Shown here one piece after another: positions 57,023-64,000 of a DNA stretch of 64,000 nt. Both the position numbers and the translations under genes were made by a program. The DNA is taken from contig NZ_CP061378.1 of NCBI RefSeq assembly GCF_015624485.1, positions 1,054,001 through 1,118,000 of the forward strand, given 5' to 3'. The notes beneath the pieces are model-generated. The model made no database searches. It saw nothing but the letters and a program-made list of their open reading frames with translations, and was not told the DNA's origin. This DNA is from Bradyrhizobium genosp. L (lineage in GTDB: Bacteria > Pseudomonadota > Alphaproteobacteria > Rhizobiales > Xanthobacteraceae). Position 1 is the stretch's first letter. Each line of letters starts with the position of its first letter.

Positions 57023-58540
57023 CTAATCCCCTTTCGCATGGCCACGCGCGGGCATGATGCGGAAGGCGCGATTGTCCCTGATCCAGGCGGCGCGCTCGTC
57101 GCGCAGCAGGGTACGGCGGACCTTGCCGGAATCGTCGCGCGGCGCGGTGCCTGTGCGCTCGAAGCTCTCCGGATGCTTGTAGCGGCTGAGGCGGTCTTTC
57201 AGGAAATCGCCCATGCCGTCGGCGATCGCTTGCGCATCTGCTTCATCGGCAAGCTCGAGGATCGCATGCACGCGCTGGCCGAATTCCGCATCGGGTAGCC
57301 CGACCACGACGCAGGAACGCACGTCGGGATGCTCGCTGACGGCGGCCTCGACCTCGGCCGGATAGATGTTGGCGCCGCCGCGCAGCACCATGTCGGCGAG
57401 CCGGTCACCGAGATAGAGATAGCCTTCTTCGTCGAGCCGGCCGATATCGCCGAGCGATTCCCAGCCGTCAGGCCGCCGCTTCGGCGCCGCGCCGAGATAG
57501 TGATAGGTGGTGCCGGCGCCGTCATTGGGCAGAAAATAGATCTCGCCGGTCTCGCCGGTTGCGACGTCATTGCCGTCCTCGCCGATGACGCGAAGCTTTG
57601 CGGTCTCGCCGATCCTGCCGACCGAGCCCCTGTGCGCCAGCCATTCGACGCCTGATATGACGCAGGCGCCCTGTCGCTCGGTGCCGCCATAGAGCTCCCA
57701 GACCCGCTCCGGCCCGAGCCATTCGATCCATTTCTCCTTCAGCCAGGGCGGCATCGGCGCAGCCATGTGAAACACGATCTGCAAGCTCGAGACGTCGTAG
57801 CGGTTGCGGACGTCCTCGGGCAGCGCCCAGATCCGGTGCATCATGGTCGGCACGAAGTTCACCCATTGCACGCGCTCGCGCTCGATCAGCCGCAGCGTCT
57901 CCTCGGCGTCGAACTTCACCATGCCGGTCATCCGCCCGCCGCCGAACAGCGCGGAGTGCGCCAGGATGAAGGGCGCGTTGTGATAGAGCGGCCCCGGATT
58001 GAGCAGCGAGGCCTGGTGCGGCATGCCGAGCAGCAGCGGCGCCGTGGTCTCGATCACGGCGGGGCTGTGGTCGAGGATCACCTTGGGTCGTCCGGTCGAG
58101 CCACCGCTCGTCATCGCCTTCCAGTAGCGCGCGATCGGCGCCTCGATCGGTTGGTCGGAAAATCCATCCGGCACGAAATTCGCCGGCAGCGAATTCGGCG
58201 CGTTCCAGTCGGCCTCGCCGCCGACCACGAGTGCAGGCTTCAAGATGTCGAGCACCGCGGCCGCCTCGCCGCGCGGCAGCCGCCACGACAGCGAGGTCGG
58301 CGTCGCGCCGCACTTCCACACCGCAAAGCTGGTCTCGAAGAAGGCGTTGCTGTTGGGCAGCCCGATCGCGACGAAGTCGCCGGGCTTGACGCCCTTGGCC
58401 ATGAACGCGCGGGCCCGCGCATTGGCGCGGCGCTCCAGTTCGCGCCAGGTCAGCGTGTCGCTGCCATGGCTGACCGCGATCGCATCAGCGGGCTTGCGTT
58501 CGGCATACCAGCGCGGCACGTCGGCGAGGGGGAGCAGCAT
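57023..58540 (-). CDS. AMP-forming acyl-CoA synthetase
   Basis: This 505-residue adenylate-forming enzyme has motif KAMTSGGSTGRPKVILDH, WELYGGTERQGACVI, GDRLADMVLRGGANIYPAEV and a C-terminal hinge/Lys region (APRDDSGKVRRTLLRDER). It activates an organic acid to its CoA thioester. The start MLLPLADVPRWYAERKPADA at 58540 fits the family; the frame extends to 58990 without support. It is not close to the island ligase at 8271. Its partner genes are not apparent. Confidence 0.88.
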   Translation of the reverse strand: MLLPLADVPRWYAERKPADAIAVSHGSDTLTWRELERRANARARAFMAKGVKPGDFVAIGLPNSNAFFETSFAVWKCGATPTSLSWRLPRGEAAAVLDILKPALVVGGEADWNAPNSLPANFVPDGFSDQPIEAPIARYWKAMTSGGSTGRPKVILDHSPAVIETTAPLLLGMPHQASLLNPGPLYHNAPFILAHSALFGGGRMTGMVKFDAEETLRLIERERVQWVNFVPTMMHRIWALPEDVRNRYDVSSLQIVFHMAAPMPPWLKEKWIEWLGPERVWELYGGTERQGACVISGVEWLAHRGSVGRIGETAKLRVIGEDGNDVATGETGEIYFLPNDGAGTTYHYLGAAPKRRPDGWESLGDIGRLDEEGYLYLGDRLADMVLRGGANIYPAEVEAAVSEHPDVRSCVVVGLPDAEFGQRVHAILELADEADAQAIADGMGDFLKDRLSRYKHPESFERTGTAPRDDSGKVRRTLLRDERAAWIRDNRAFRIMPARGHAKGD

Positions 58541-58835
58541 GGGCGTTTCCGAAAGGCGAGGCGGCTTGATGCGCGCTTGTTGCGAGATGGGTTGCCGCCA
58601 CTTCACCAACAGAGCGGCCGCCAAGTCAAGTCGAAGACCGCCTGCGCGGCCGGTATCTCGCTGATGAAATTGCGGAATCCCCATTGCCTCAAAGGTCGCG
58701 GCAAGATTCCGGTAAAGTTCAAGCGATCCCGCTAAGCCGGACTTTACGGGAGGGTAGCATGATGCTGGCAGCGGTCGTGCGCCGAACGAACCTGCGCGTC
58801 CATCGATGCGCCCGGCGCCCGATATGTCCTCAGGG

Positions 58836-59165
58836 ATGATGACGATGGCGAGCAACGGCGCACGGACCAAGATCAGCCGCGAACCGCGGCGCCAGCTCAA
58901 CAACCGCACAGCCTGGATCACGGTCGATGACGGCGCGATCGAGCACGAATGCGCCGTGGTCGACATCTCCCCCGGCGGCGCCAAGATCATGACCGAGGTC
59001 GAGCTCGCCGTGACCGACCGCCTCGCGCTGACGCTGCTCGCCGATCATTCCAAGAGCTATGCCTGCGAAGTGGTCTGGCACCGAGGCAAGGCGTACGGAT
59101 TGAAATTCGTGCTCGCGGAGCCGGCTCCGGCTTCGCCGGCCGCCGAGCAGGCCAGCGTGGTCTGA
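58836..59165 (+). CDS. PilZ-domain protein (c-di-GMP binding)
   Basis: The protein is about 109 residues (in-frame ATGs at 58806, 58824, 58836, 58839 and 58845 make the start uncertain). It has the two PilZ contact motifs: the RxxxR element in SREPRRQLNN and DxSxxG in VVDISPGGAKIM. A short Ala/Pro tail follows. It should bind cyclic di-GMP and act on motility or surface traits by protein contact; partners are unknown. Confidence 0.85.
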   Translation: MMTMASNGARTKISREPRRQLNNRTAWITVDDGAIEHECAVVDISPGGAKIMTEVELAVTDRLALTLLADHSKSYACEVVWHRGKAYGLKFVLAEPAPASPAAEQASVV

Positions 59166-59191
59166 TCCGCCCTGCGTCCTTTCAAAGTGCT

Positions 59192-59443
59192 TTATCGGTG
59201 CAGCGTGCTGGCTCCGCCGCCGACATCGCCAGGGTTGGCCGGAAGCGCCGTGCCACCGGTGCCGGTCGTTCCGACCCGCTGTCCGGCCTTGGCTGGAAGT
59301 GCAGAGCCGGATACGCCGGACGGAGGTGCGCGGTCTCCCGGCCGCGACGGCAACGGGGTGCCTCCCGTTCCCTGTGCAAGCAGTTGAACCGGAGCGATCG
59401 CGACGCACGTGACGATGATCACGGCGAGTTTGTTCTTGAACAT
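59192..59443 (-). CDS. small secreted Gly/Pro-rich hypothetical protein
   Basis: The 83-residue protein has a signal peptide (MFKNKLAVIIVTCVAIAPVQ, cleavage after LLAQ likely) and a mature part with repeated G-T/S-x-LP units (GTGGTPLPSRPGD, SGSALPAKAGQ, GTGGTALPANPGD). GGAGAAG precedes the ATG. Three imperfect repeats of about 15 residues are visible. Function unknown. Confidence 0.65.
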   Translation of the reverse strand: MFKNKLAVIIVTCVAIAPVQLLAQGTGGTPLPSRPGDRAPPSGVSGSALPAKAGQRVGTTGTGGTALPANPGDVGGGASTLHR

Positions 59444-59739
59444 GTGCTTCTCCGCATTGAGTCCGAAAGACGCCGTGGGGCGAGTGTGTTCACCATATCA
59501 ACGCCTATCATGCAGCTCTCGTTCCCGATCGCTGTCACATCGTCGTGGCTGGAAGACGCGAAGCGCACGCAGCTTCGTGAATTTGCGCGGATGCGCCGCG
59601 CTGATGCGACCCTCGCGCACCGGTGACGCGACCGTCGCGCACCGGTGATCGCATGTGATGAAATGATTCCGCGCCGCGCGCGTATTTACGCGATGAGAGC
59701 CGGGCCTGCTCGGCTCCGATCATCATTTGGAGAAGATCC

Positions 59740-59946
59740 ATGACCAAACCGACCTTCGCCGCGGCGCTCCTGATTGCTGTCGCCGCATTCGCAACCGGCG
59801 CCTCCGCCGCCACCAACCATGCGGCGTCACGCCACGCCGAGACCACGACCGCGCGCAGCATCGACTGCGTGCGTGCACCGGACGTCGGCTCGTTCGCAAC
59901 GGCTCCCTATCGCATGCCGCCCTGCCTGCCCGGCACGCTGCGCTGA
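59740..59946 (+). CDS. small secreted hypothetical protein
   Basis: The 68-residue protein has a clear signal peptide (MTKPTFAAALLIAVAAFATG, cleavage after ASA) and a short mature part with two cysteines (SIDCVRAP and MPPCLPG). GGAGA precedes the ATG at a good distance. It would be a periplasmic peptide with one disulfide. Function unknown. A GC hairpin follows at 60000-60019. Confidence 0.65.
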   Translation: MTKPTFAAALLIAVAAFATGASAATNHAASRHAETTTARSIDCVRAPDVGSFATAPYRMPPCLPGTLR

Positions 59947-59999
59947 TGGCGTGAGCCGTCGTGAGATGAATATGTGAGGTGAGCACGCTGGCCGGGCTT

Positions 60000-60019
60000 C
60001 CGCCCCCGCAAGGGGGCGG
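60000..60019. repeat. GC-rich hairpin
   Basis: A perfect 8-bp stem CCGCCCCC/GGGGGCGG closes a GCAA loop. No T-run follows, so it may be a stabilising stem or a weak terminator after the small secreted protein gene. Confidence 0.5.
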
Positions 60020-60133
60020 GAGCATCGAGAACTATTCCGATCGTCGTCGTGGCGAAAGCGAAGATCATTACCCGGATCGTCGGTTGTCGTGCGACCCCGG
60101 GACCACGATCCCGCTCCCAACCGCATTCGGTGG

Positions 60134-60625
60134 TTATGGGTCCTGGCTTTCGCCAGGACGACGATGCGGTGAGTTCGTGCCACGCCACGCCATCCTCAGC
60201 ACCGGCCGTCCCGAGGTCGGGTTGACGTCCTCGCCGTCATGCACAAATCCGTTACGCTCGTAGAAGCGGATCGCCCGCGCATTGTCCTTGTTGACCAGTA
60301 GCATGATGCCGTCGGACGACAGGCGCTTGGCCTCGTCGACCAGCGCGCCGGCCAGCGGCGAACCCCACTGCGCCGGATCGACGACGAGCTGGTCGAGATA
60401 GCCTTTTTTGTCGATCGTGACGAACCCGATCAGCGCGGTGGCCTGCTCGGCGACGACGATTTCGGCCTCAGGCACCAATTCGTTCCGCCAGCGCTCGCGC
60501 CACCACGCCACGCGGGCGCCAAAATCGATCGACGGATAGGCCTGCTGCCAGGTCTGCCGCCACAGCTCGATGGCCGCGTCCTCATCCGCGGTGCGATAGG
60601 CACGAAGCTGGAAGGCGCTGTCCAC
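60134..60625 (-). CDS. GNAT family N-acetyltransferase
   Basis: The 163-residue protein starts at GTG 60625, directly after the stop of the OmpA-like gene on the same strand. It shows GNAT motifs: LRAYRTADEDAAIELWRQTW, the acetyl-CoA core YLDQLVVDPAQWGSPLAGAL, and NKDNARAIRFYERNGFVHDG. It acetylates an unknown amine. Its last residues (RRPGESQDP) are read from a dispersed palindromic element, so the true family C-terminus probably ends slightly earlier. Confidence 0.88.
   Translation of the reverse strand: MDSAFQLRAYRTADEDAAIELWRQTWQQAYPSIDFGARVAWWRERWRNELVPEAEIVVAEQATALIGFVTIDKKGYLDQLVVDPAQWGSPLAGALVDEAKRLSSDGIMLLVNKDNARAIRFYERNGFVHDGEDVNPTSGRPVLRMAWRGTNSPHRRPGESQDP
60136..60164. repeat. 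dispersed palindromic element overlapping the GNAT 3' end
   Basis: The segment contains TCCTGGC-TTTC-GCCAGGA flanked by ATGGG and CGACGA, a variant of the arms at 54574-54697. A degraded partner may lie near 60041-60075. The GNAT reading frame ends within it. Confidence 0.6.
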
Positions 60626-61654
60626 TTAGCGTTCCGTCAGCTTCAGCTCGATGCGGCGGTTGCGCTTGTAGGCGTCTTCGTTCTGTCCGGTGTCGAGCGG
60701 CTGGAATTCGGCGAAGCCGGCGGCGACCAGGCGCTGCGCCGGCACGCCGAGCGAGACCAGGTCCTGCACCACGGAGATGGCGCGCGCCGAGGACAGCTCC
60801 CAGTTCGACTTGAACTGCGGACTGTTGATCGGCCGCGAATCGGTATGGCCGTCGACCCGCAGCACCCAGGCGATCTCGCTCGGGATCTGCTTGTCCAAAT
60901 CGATCAGCGCGCTCGCGACCGTCTCGAGCTCGGTCTTGCCTTCCGGCAGCAGCGTCGCCTGTCCGGTATCGAAGAACACTTCGGACTGGAACACGAAGCG
61001 ATCGCCGACGATGCGGATATCGGGGCGGTTGCCGAGGATGGCGCGCAGCCGGCCGAAGAATTCGGAGCGGTATTTCGACAGTTCCTGCACCCGCTGCGCC
61101 AGCGCGACGTTGAGGCGCGTGCCGAGGTCGGCGATCCGCCCTTGCGATTCCTTGTCGCGCTTCTCGGACGCGTCGAGCGCCTCCTCCAGCGCGGCGAGCT
61201 GGCGGCGCAGCGCGCTGATCTGCTGGTTCAGCACCTCGATCTGTGCCAGCGCGCGCTGCGAGACGCCCTTCTCGGAGTCCAGCGCCTTGCCGAGCTCGGT
61301 GGCGCGGCCCTGCGCGTCATTGCCGGAATTAGCGAGCCCCTCATAGAGCCCCTTGACGCGGTCGCGCTCGCCTTCGGCCGAGGCCAGGCCGGCGCGGAGC
61401 TGGGCCACCTGGTCGTCGAGGCTGAGCTTGCCGAGCTTCTCCAGTGACAGCAGATCGTTGAGCTGCGCGATCTTGGCGTTGAGCTGCTCCAGCGCCTTGT
61501 CCTTGCCGGTGACCTCCTGCGACAGGAAGAACTGCACCACCAGGAACACCGAGAGCAGGAACACGATCGACAGCACCAGCGTCGACAGCGCGTCGACGAA
61601 GCCGGGCCAGTAGTTGAAGGCGGTTTCACCGCGGCGGGAACGGGCGAGGGCCAT
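60626..61654 (-). CDS. MotB/OmpA-like membrane protein with coiled coil
   Basis: The 342-residue protein has one N-terminal membrane helix (FVDALSTLVLSIVFLLSVFL), a long coiled coil at residues 50-180 or so, and a C-terminal OmpA/MotB peptidoglycan-binding domain (VDGHTDSRPI, NWELSSARAISVVQDL, RNRRIELKLTER). With the MotA/ExbB-like protein encoded at 62054 it probably forms an ion-driven envelope complex. No flagellar or defence genes are adjacent. Its role in the cell is unknown. Confidence 0.88.
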   Translation of the reverse strand: MALARSRRGETAFNYWPGFVDALSTLVLSIVFLLSVFLVVQFFLSQEVTGKDKALEQLNAKIAQLNDLLSLEKLGKLSLDDQVAQLRAGLASAEGERDRVKGLYEGLANSGNDAQGRATELGKALDSEKGVSQRALAQIEVLNQQISALRRQLAALEEALDASEKRDKESQGRIADLGTRLNVALAQRVQELSKYRSEFFGRLRAILGNRPDIRIVGDRFVFQSEVFFDTGQATLLPEGKTELETVASALIDLDKQIPSEIAWVLRVDGHTDSRPINSPQFKSNWELSSARAISVVQDLVSLGVPAQRLVAAGFAEFQPLDTGQNEDAYKRNRRIELKLTER

Positions 61655-61666
61655 CCGGTTTCTCTC

Positions 61667-62038
61667 TCAGTCCTGCGGCACGTGGCAGACGGCCTCGATA
61701 TTGTGGCCGTCGGGATCGAGCACGAAGGCGCCGTAATAATTCGCGTGATAGTGCGGCCGAATTCCGGGCGCGCCGTTGTCGCGACCGCCCGCCTTGATCG
61801 CGTCCGCGTAGAAGCGGTCGACGGCGGCGCGGTCACCGGCCGCGAACGCGATATGCGCGCCGGTCTGCGGCGTGCCGCGCGTGCCGATCCAGAAGAACGC
61901 CTTGGGGCGGATGCCGTAGCCCGCGAACCGCGTTCCCTCGGCATAGAGGCGGCTGATGCCGAGCGCGCGCAGCGCCTCGTCATAGAACGCCTTGGAGCGT
62001 TCGACATCGGTGACGCCGATGGAGACGTGGTCCAGCAA
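61667..62038 (-). CDS. VOC (glyoxalase-fold) family protein
   Basis: The 123-residue protein begins MLDHVSIGVTDVERSKAFYD and ends with YYGAFVLDPDGHNIEAVCH, a typical VOC protein with His and Glu metal-ligand candidates. It lies between the MotA-like and OmpA-like genes on the same strand, with gaps of only 12 and 15 bases, though no functional link is evident. It is unrelated in sequence detail to the VOC gene at 105. Confidence 0.88.
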   Translation of the reverse strand: MLDHVSIGVTDVERSKAFYDEALRALGISRLYAEGTRFAGYGIRPKAFFWIGTRGTPQTGAHIAFAAGDRAAVDRFYADAIKAGGRDNGAPGIRPHYHANYYGAFVLDPDGHNIEAVCHVPQD

Positions 62039-62053
62039 AGAGGCCTCCGTCGT

Positions 62054-63052
62054 TCAGCTCTTCTCGGGTTGGCGCGTCAGCCGTTCCAACAGCCGCTTGA
62101 TCTCGCGGTTCTGCTCGCCCTGGCCGTCGGCCCATTCGCGGATCATCTGCTGCTCGGTGCGCATATGCGCGACCAGGCCCTGGATCGCCTCGGCGAGATT
62201 GGCCATCGCCGCCGTGGTGCCGCGGTTGCCGCCGCCACCTTCCTCGACCGCGGCACGCAGCCGCTCGATCGCGCCCTGCAGATCGGCGCCGCCGACACCG
62301 GCCGGAGCGACCTCGCCGGAGATGCCGCGCACGGTGGTGGCGAGCCAGTCCTCGAGATCGGTGTAGAAGCGGTTCTGGGCCTGGCTCGACTGCAAATCGA
62401 GGAAGCCGAGGATCAGCGAGCCGGCGAGGCCGAACAGCGAGGACGAGAACGAGATGCCCATGCCGCCGAGCGGGGCGGCCAGGCCCTCCTTCAGCGTGTC
62501 GAACAACGCGCCGGCGTCGCCGCCGACCTTCAGGCCGTCGATCACCTTGCCGACCGAGCCGACCGTCTCGATCAGGCCCCAGAAGGTGCCGAGCAGGCCG
62601 AGGAACACCAACAGGCCGGTCATGTAGCGCGAAATGTCGCGGGCCTCATCGAGGCGGGTCGCGATCGAATCCAGCAGATGCCGCATGGTCTGCTGGGTGA
62701 TCGACATCCGCCCCGAGCGTTCGCCGCCAAGGATGGCCGCCATCGGGGCGAGCAGCCGCGGGCGACGGTCGATCGCAAGCCCGGGATCGGCGATGCGGAA
62801 ATTGTTGACCCAGGCGACCTCCGGATAGAGCCGGATCACCTGGCGGAAGGTCAGGATGATGCCGACCAGCAGCACCAGGCCGATCAGGGCATTGAGCCCG
62901 GGATTGGCGAAGAAGGCGGTGATGATCTGCTTGTAGAGCACGAAGCCGATCAGGCCGCAGAGCACCAGGAACACCAGCATCCGCACCAGGAAGATCCGGG
63001 GCGAGGAGAGCTTGCTCAGCTCGATCTCCATGTCGGGGCGGGAAGGGGGCAT
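62054..63052 (-). CDS. MotA/TolQ/ExbB-like proton-channel family membrane protein
   Basis: The protein is 332 residues from the ATG at 63052. There are two N-terminal helices (LVRMLVFLVLCGLIGFVLYK and LIGLVLLVGIILTFRQVIRL). The conserved MotA/TolQ core has helices YMTGLLVFLGLLGTFWGLIE and GISFSSSLFGLAGSLILGFL, and a helical C-terminal tail follows. It should form the channel part of a complex with the OmpA/MotB-like protein encoded downstream at 60626. An upstream extension to 63220 has no support. Confidence 0.87.
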   Translation of the reverse strand: MPPSRPDMEIELSKLSSPRIFLVRMLVFLVLCGLIGFVLYKQIITAFFANPGLNALIGLVLLVGIILTFRQVIRLYPEVAWVNNFRIADPGLAIDRRPRLLAPMAAILGGERSGRMSITQQTMRHLLDSIATRLDEARDISRYMTGLLVFLGLLGTFWGLIETVGSVGKVIDGLKVGGDAGALFDTLKEGLAAPLGGMGISFSSSLFGLAGSLILGFLDLQSSQAQNRFYTDLEDWLATTVRGISGEVAPAGVGGADLQGAIERLRAAVEEGGGGNRGTTAAMANLAEAIQGLVAHMRTEQQMIREWADGQGEQNREIKRLLERLTRQPEKS

Positions 63053-63528
63053 TGCCGGATCATCCGTGTGCGAGCGCCGTGTCTCGCAGCAATATGGCAC
63101 AGCGGCCAACGGAGGAAAGTGGGAGGAAAGTGAGGAAAGCCGATTCCTTGGTTCGAAGCACGAACTTTGGGTTGAAACCGGACTGAGGGCACCCGCGTCG
63201 CGCACCGATCGCGATGGCACGCCATCGCAGCAATCATCGCCGGCCGCCGTGAGGCACGCGGTCGCACACGCAAAAGGTCGCGTTCCCGTGCACGCAGACC
63301 TTAACGTCGTCCCACAGCCTGCGATGGAACCCGCTCACAATCCGGTGACTCCACGAAAGGGCCCGCGAAATCAGTACGATAGTTTTGTGTGACAATGAGC
63401 CGCCCGCGAAGTGCGTTGCATCGCAACAAGCAGAATCTATTTTGACCGCAGCAACGCGAGCGATGTCGCCGTGACACCGCCGTTGGGTTGCTCAAACCCT
63501 GTTCAAACCGTTGGGGGCGATAATCTCG
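63053..63528. other. 476-base intergenic region before the RND adaptor gene
   Basis: No gene is supported between the divergent MotA-like and efflux-adaptor genes. It contains an 8-bp inverted repeat GCGATGGC-AC-GCCATCGC at 63211-63228 and a smaller one GTTGC-ATC-GCAAC at 63415-63427 about 100 bases before the adaptor start. Either could be an operator, but neither has known relatives visible here. Confidence 0.45.
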
Positions 63529-64000
63529 ATGTCTGGACTTCGTGCGCAATCGGCATGCATTGCTCTGATGCTCGCCGTCACGGCGCCATTGCTTGCTGGC
63601 TGCGATGAGCCCAATTCCGCAACTGCCGCCGTACAAGCACCCGAGCCGGACGTCAGCGTCGTCACCGTGAAGCCGCAGGCGCGCGCGATGGTGCGCGAGC
63701 TGCCGGGCCGCATCGCGCCGACCCGCGTCTCCGAGGTGCGTCCCCGCGTCTCCGGTATCGTCGTCAACCGCATGTTCCACCAGGGCAGCGAGGTGAAGGT
63801 CGGCGATCCCCTGTATCAGATCGATCCGCGCCCGTTCGAGGTCGAGTTGCAGGCGACTGATGCTGCGCTGGCGCGTGCCAAGGCCGAGCTCGAGCAAGCC
63901 TCGCTGCAGGCTCGCCGCGTCGCGACCCTGACCCAGCAGCGCGCCGCGCCGGAGGCCACCAACGAAAAGGCGATCGCCACGCTGAAGCAGGCCGAGGCCG
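63529..64000 (+). CDS. RND efflux periplasmic adaptor subunit (partial, runs off the window)
   Basis: The first 157 codons are present. A lipoprotein signal ends in LLAGC (Cys near residue 24). The mature start is PDVSVVTVKPQARAMVRELP, then RVSEVRPRVSGIVVNRMFHQ, GDPLYQIDPRPFEVEL and the first helix of the coiled-coil hairpin (ARAKAELEQASLQARRVATL). This is the AcrA/MexA family. It links an inner-membrane RND pump to an outer-membrane channel. The pump gene should follow beyond position 64000. Confidence 0.9.
   Translation, partial: MSGLRAQSACIALMLAVTAPLLAGCDEPNSATAAVQAPEPDVSVVTVKPQARAMVRELPGRIAPTRVSEVRPRVSGIVVNRMFHQGSEVKVGDPLYQIDPRPFEVELQATDAALARAKAELEQASLQARRVATLTQQRAAPEATNEKAIATLKQAEA

Noticed and set aside
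60626..63052. Zorya-type defence system based on MotA/MotB-like proteins
   Set aside because: No ZorC, ZorD or ZorE helicase or nuclease gene is adjacent. Neighbours are VOC and GNAT genes.

Overview
The window comes from a high-GC alphaproteobacterium, most likely Bradyrhizobium or a close relative. The evidence is GC-rich codon use, core-type gene neighbours on the right side, and long intergenic inverted repeats of the kind common in that genus. No rRNA genes, insertion sequences or CRISPR arrays were seen. All family calls rest on reading the translated sequence by eye, not on database searches.

The window divides at about 42.24 kb. A tRNA-Leu(CAA) gene (42239-42323, minus strand) has its 3' end facing a DUF4102-type tyrosine integrase (40657-42027). 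The roughly 42 kb to its left therefore looks like a catabolic genomic island, or a stack of islands, inserted at the tRNA 3' end. Its far end lies outside the window. Everything to the right of the tRNA looks like chromosomal backbone.

Island module A (about 0.1-11.4 kb) holds a VOC protein, a flavin reductase, a LIV-type ABC importer (LivHMGF plus a substrate-binding protein), two enoyl-CoA hydratase family enzymes, a creatininase-fold hydrolase, a luciferase-like flavin monooxygenase and an acyl-CoA ligase. This reads as uptake, CoA activation, oxygenation and CoA-dependent breakdown of an unidentified substrate. Module B (11.5-26.9 kb) holds an AraC regulator, a complete 2-oxoacid dehydrogenase complex with an AceE-type E1, propionyl-CoA carboxylase (pccB, pccA) and methylmalonyl-CoA mutase (mutA, mutB). 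Together these can carry a 2-oxoacid and propionyl-CoA to succinyl-CoA. A frameshifted remnant of a second dihydrolipoyl dehydrogenase abuts mutB. pccB, pccA and most of mutB look core-like in base use, while mutA and the remnant do not, so the module is a mosaic.

Island module C (27.8-40.0 kb) is a nicotinate / 2,5-dihydroxypyridine catabolic cluster. It has a NicR-like MarR regulator divergent from a three-subunit molybdenum hydroxylase with a CoxG-like protein. These are followed by NicC-, NicF-, NicD- and NicX-type enzymes, an MFS transporter and a Cache-domain chemoreceptor. A perfect palindrome, CTTGTATACAAG, lies upstream of the chemoreceptor, and two degenerate copies lie in the regulator/hydroxylase intergenic region, suggesting one regulon. 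No maleate isomerase was seen.

The right part (42.5-64 kb) contains ordinary housekeeping and accessory genes: DsbB, an AbrB-type membrane protein, two small cysteine-module secreted proteins, a TetR/thioesterase locus with paired operators, LrgA/LrgB-like proteins, TauE/SafE, a DsbA-like protein, a CGNR regulator, AzlCD, LysR plus two SDR enzymes, an esterase, an S1C-like protein lacking its catalytic triad, an acyl-CoA ligase, PilZ, GNAT, a MotA/OmpA-type membrane pair, and the start of an RND efflux adaptor running off the end.
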